Assembly (NCBI GenBank): GCA_030431945.1
Contig: JAUIIF010000194.1
Location: 1-7,907 of the forward strand
Length of the DNA: 7,907 nt
From: Bacteroidia bacterium
GTDB lineage: Bacteria > Bacteroidota > Bacteroidia > Chitinophagales > Saprospiraceae
Reading direction: 5' to 3'
Positions 5,373 through 7,907 of the stretch are shown piece by piece. The position numbers were made by a program, and so were the translations under genes. The notes beneath the pieces were generated by a model that was not told where the DNA came from, searched no databases, and saw only the letters and a list, made by a program, of their open reading frames with translations. The stretch's first letter is position 1. Every line of letters begins with the position of its first letter.

Positions 5373-6251
5373 TCATAATACCCTGATCAGGTTATTGAGG
5401 GCCGGATTTTCGTTGTCTGCCCGCCATACTGCCGAGAGGGTCGTTCGTTGCGGAATGGTCGTCAACTCAATAAATTTAACCCCGAGTTGGTAGCCCATTT
5501 GCAGCGAAGTCGGAACGATCGAAAGGCCAAAGCCATTCTCCACCAGCCGGTAGATGGTTGTGGCGTGCACAGTACGGTGAGAAATGTTGGGCCGGAAACC
5601 GGCATCGTCGAAGATATCCATCACCCGCTCAAAGTAGGGGCGGCTGTAGCCTGCCGCAAAGAGAATAAAGGTTTCTTCCTTCAGCTGGGCCATGCTGGTG
5701 AAAGTTTCCGGGGTAAGGGGATGATCCTGGGGCAACACGAGGGAAAAAGTATCGACAAATACCCGCCGGTGGTCCAGCTCCGGAGGAAATTTCTCCATCC
5801 GCACAAAACCGATGTCAATGTCCCGGGAAAGCAGGCGGTCCAACTGCTGTTGATTATCCAGGGCCTCCAGGTCATAGCGAACGTTGGGAAAGTCTGCGCG
5901 AAAGCGCAGCAGTAACTCCGGAATGACGTTCTGCATGGCCGACCCGACGTAGCCAAAATGCAACCGGCCCGCCATGCCTTCGTGCAGCAATTTGCCGTGG
6001 TGAAATGCAGCTTCCAGCCGCTGCAAAATCTCTGCCGCTTCCCCTTGCAGGTATTCACCTGCCGGCGTCAGGGCGACCTTGCGATTATTGCGGCTAAACA
6101 GCGGATACCCCAGGGTCTCTTCCAGTTGTTTGATCTGCCGGCTCAAACCTGGCTGAGCGATGTACAATTGCTCCGCGGCCCGCCGGAAGTGCAATGTTTC
6201 CGCAACGGCCAGAAAATACCGCAGGTGTCGAAGCTCTATTTGATTACTCAT
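5373..6251 (-). CDS. LysR-type transcriptional regulator
   Basis: From the ATG at 6251 this encodes 292 residues. The N-terminal winged helix-turn-helix is clear: ELRHLRYFLAVAETLHFRRA (residues 6-25), then AEQLYIAQPGLSRQIKQLEE (26-45), then LGYPLFSRNN and VALTPAGEYL. A linker helix follows. From about residue 95 comes the periplasmic-binding-protein-like effector domain (GRLHFGYVGSAMQNVIPELL, IDIGFVR, FSLVLPQDHPL, LVENGFGLSIVPTSL). Length and domain order are normal for the family, and no truncation is seen. It is divergent from hutH, the classic arrangement in which a LysR regulator controls both itself and its neighbour, and a T-N11-A dyad lies between them at 6308-6328. The effector could be histidine or urocanate, but that is inference. 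An in-frame ATG at 6257 would add two residues, and a TTG at 6260 three. MSNQIELRHLRYF is preferred because family starts usually lie close to the first helix. Confidence 0.9.
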   Translation of the reverse strand: MSNQIELRHLRYFLAVAETLHFRRAAEQLYIAQPGLSRQIKQLEETLGYPLFSRNNRKVALTPAGEYLQGEAAEILQRLEAAFHHGKLLHEGMAGRLHFGYVGSAMQNVIPELLLRFRADFPNVRYDLEALDNQQQLDRLLSRDIDIGFVRMEKFPPELDHRRVFVDTFSLVLPQDHPLTPETFTSMAQLKEETFILFAAGYSRPYFERVMDIFDDAGFRPNISHRTVHATTIYRLVENGFGLSIVPTSLQMGYQLGVKFIELTTIPQRTTLSAVWRADNENPALNNLIRVL

Positions 6252-6307
6252 AAGCATCAATATAAAGATTCTTGGTCTTGTTAGGCATTAAATAAGCAAG
6301 GTTCTTT

Positions 6308-6328
6308 GTGGTACTTCGGGTGCACCAC
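6308..6328. promoter_or_regulatory. T-N11-A dyad, candidate LysR operator controlling hutH
   Basis: GTGGT at 6308-6312 and ACCAC at 6324-6328 form 5-bp inverted arms 11 bp apart, with T6312 and A6324 giving the LysR-family signature T-N11-A. The right half overlaps the palindrome GGTGCACC at 6319-6326. The site lies 46 bp before the hutH ATG and about 56 bp from the LysR start, where a shared divergent operator is expected. A 5-bp dyad in a region of this size can arise by chance with non-negligible probability, so support rests on the exact geometry and context. Confidence 0.4.
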
Positions 6329-6374
6329 TGCCACTGCGTCCGGATACCTTTCTCCATCAGCGTACTTCTTTCCT

Positions 6375-7907
6375 ATGTTTCACTACGGCCAGGACCACCT
6401 TACGGTAAGTAAAGCACTTGCCATCGCACGCAAAACGTTACCCACGACCATCAGTGCGGCAACACGTGCTCGCATCAGTGCGGCGTATGCGACCGTCCTT
6501 CGCATCAGTCAGGAGGATACCGCCACCTACGGTATCAACACCGGTTTCGGGCCACTTTGCAATACCCGGATCGGCAAGGAAGAAACCGTAGCGCTACAAC
6601 GCAACTTACTCCTCAGCCACAGCGTAGGCATGGGGGAGCCGATCACGGAAGAGTTGTCCCGACTCATGCTCATTTTAAAGGTGCACGCCCTGTGCCAGGG
6701 CCATTCCGGTATTTCACCGGAAGTAATTGAACGTATTTTATGGCACCTGGAGGAAGACATCATTCCCGTTGTTCCGGAGCAGGGCTCCGTAGGTGCTTCC
6801 GGCGACCTGGCTCCGCTGTCTCATTTATTTCTCCCCCTGCTGGGGGAAGGGGAGGTATACCATCAGGGCAAGCGACAACCCAGCAGGGACGTCCTACGGG
6901 CGCAGGGACTTTCGCCCCTCGAGCTTCACCCTAAAGCCGGCCTGGCGCTCATCAACGGTACCCAATTCATCCTGGCCCACGCGGTAAAACTGGTGGACGA
7001 GCTCCACCACCTCCTCGAACATGCTGACGTGATCGCCGCCTACATGATTGAAGGCCTTTTGGGGTCCGCCACCCCCTTCCACCCGGCCCTGCACGCCACC
7101 CGGCCTTTTCCCGGGAACGTACACGTGGCGGCCCGCATAGCCCATTTCCTGAAGGGCTCAGCCATCAATGCTTCTCACGCTTCCTGCGACCGCGTTCAGG
7201 ACCCGTACTCCCTACGCTGCGCGCCACAGGTACACGGTGCCTCGCGCGCCGCCTGGCTACACCTGAAACAAACGGTGGAAATTGAGTTAAATGCAGTAAC
7301 GGACAACCCCGTGATCATCAATGACCAGCTCATCATCAGCGGCGGCAGCTTCCACGGGCAGCCACTGGCCCTGCCCCTTGATTACGCCTGCCTGGCCGCC
7401 CATGAGGTAGGTAGTATTTCCGACCGACGGTCCTATTTTTCGCTGCACGGCATCCCCGGCGCGGTCCCCAAACTACTGGTCCGGGATACCGGCCTGCATT
7501 CCGGCCTGATGATTGTCCAGTACACCTCAGCAGCCCTCGTTAGCGAAAACAAAAGTCTTTGCTTCCCGGCCTCGGCGGATAGCATTCCTACCTCTTTGGG
7601 CCAGGAAGACCACGTCAGTATGGGGTCCATTTCCGGCCGGAAAGCCTTGCGGGTAACGGATAACCTCTCCCGCATCCTGGCCGTTGAACTTTTTTGTGCG
7701 GCCCAGGCCTTCGGCTTTCATCATCCCCTGACCAGCAGCCCGACGCTGGAAGCCGTACACGCTCACCTGCGTACCGCCATTCCTCCGGCCGCGGAAGACC
7801 GGATATACGGCAAGGACCTGCAGGCTGCCGAACAACTAATCAAAAGCAGGGAGCTGCTGGAGTTGGTCCGGGAGCATGCGCCGGCGACCTTCAGTGCTCA
7901 TGACCAA
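6375..7907 (+). CDS. hutH: Histidine ammonia-lyase (HutH), 3' end cut by window edge
   Basis: The frame is open from the ATG at 6375 to the last base, giving 511 codons without a stop. Family members are about 500-510 residues, so only a few codons should be missing. The enzyme removes ammonia from L-histidine to give trans-urocanate, the first step of histidine degradation, in the cytoplasm as a homotetramer. The MIO prosthetic group is formed from Ala141-Ser142-Gly143 in GSVGASGDLAPLSH. Other conserved residues are Tyr52 in TYGINTGFGP, Ser81-His82 in LLLSHSVGMG (His selects histidine over Tyr or Phe), Asn194 in INGTQ, Tyr278 and Arg281 in QDPYSLRC, TDNP at 309-312, Phe326 in SGGSFHGQP and Glu411 in GQEDHVSMG. 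The last is characteristic of histidine rather than aromatic lyases. The usual SGGN motif reads SGGS here. hutH is divergent from a LysR regulator with a candidate shared operator at 6308-6328. No Shine-Dalgarno or exact TAnnTTTG element is visible upstream. Confidence 0.95.
   Translation, partial: MFHYGQDHLTVSKALAIARKTLPTTISAATRARISAAYATVLRISQEDTATYGINTGFGPLCNTRIGKEETVALQRNLLLSHSVGMGEPITEELSRLMLILKVHALCQGHSGISPEVIERILWHLEEDIIPVVPEQGSVGASGDLAPLSHLFLPLLGEGEVYHQGKRQPSRDVLRAQGLSPLELHPKAGLALINGTQFILAHAVKLVDELHHLLEHADVIAAYMIEGLLGSATPFHPALHATRPFPGNVHVAARIAHFLKGSAINASHASCDRVQDPYSLRCAPQVHGASRAAWLHLKQTVEIELNAVTDNPVIINDQLIISGGSFHGQPLALPLDYACLAAHEVGSISDRRSYFSLHGIPGAVPKLLVRDTGLHSGLMIVQYTSAALVSENKSLCFPASADSIPTSLGQEDHVSMGSISGRKALRVTDNLSRILAVELFCAAQAFGFHHPLTSSPTLEAVHAHLRTAIPPAAEDRIYGKDLQAAEQLIKSRELLELVREHAPATFSAHDQ

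Noticed and set aside
5448..5915. 155-codon plus-strand open frame inside the LysR-type gene
   Set aside because: It is antisense to an unambiguous LysR regulator. The product shows no signal peptide, domain or start context.
1..7907. Mobile elements, CRISPR arrays, tRNA or rRNA genes
   Set aside because: There is no transposase or integrase, no regularly spaced repeats, no clover-leaf signatures and no rRNA segments. Gene order and composition look like ordinary chromosome.

Overview
The window looks like a chromosomal segment of a Bacteroidota bacterium, most like the marine Saprospiria (Lewinella-type). Four things point there: the families present (a DUF5777 barrel, a DUF2911 protein, a DUF5009-type acyltransferase and a CX4CH heme lipoprotein), the absence of clear Shine-Dalgarno sequences, exact TAnnTTTG promoter elements upstream of two genes, and moderately GC-rich coding DNA with AT-richer leaders. 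The taxonomic call is an inference from gene families, not from a marker gene. There is no tRNA, rRNA, CRISPR array, transposase or phage gene, and no gene-free stretch exceeds 300 bases.

Layout. (1) At the left edge, the first 42 codons of a minus-strand bacilliredoxin (BrxA/BrxB, YphP/YqiW) are visible. A 150-bp divergent intergenic region follows, with a 14-bp inverted repeat almost exactly at its centre. (2) At 278-2803 lie three co-directional genes for the cell envelope: a small lipoprotein with a CX4CH heme motif, a DUF5777 outer-membrane beta-barrel and a two-heme c-type cytochrome. Together they suggest an electron-transfer module in the periplasm and outer membrane. (3) A convergent minus-strand gene at 2806-3903, separated by only 2 bp, encodes a polytopic NagX/HGSNAT-like acyltransferase. 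(4) A 257-bp divergent intergenic region is packed with inverted repeats and ends in an exact TAnnTTTG element. It leads into an exported DUF2911 protein with a C-terminal TPR-like region (4161-5297). (5) A minus-strand LysR-type regulator (5373-6251) is divergent from a histidine ammonia-lyase gene (hutH, from 6375). hutH is open to the last base of the window with 511 codons and must be almost complete. The 117-123 bp between the two holds a T-N11-A dyad typical of LysR-type operators.

How the genes fit together. The clearest functional unit is the cytochrome/DUF5777/cytochrome trio. The second is the LysR regulator with hutH, which would start histidine breakdown to urocanate. No hutU, hutI or hutG is inside the window. 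The acyltransferase and the DUF2911 protein have no evident link to either unit. Nothing here is certainly a new system. The most promising leads are the barrel plus cytochrome module, the structured intergenic region at 3994-4112 and the candidate operator controlling hutH.
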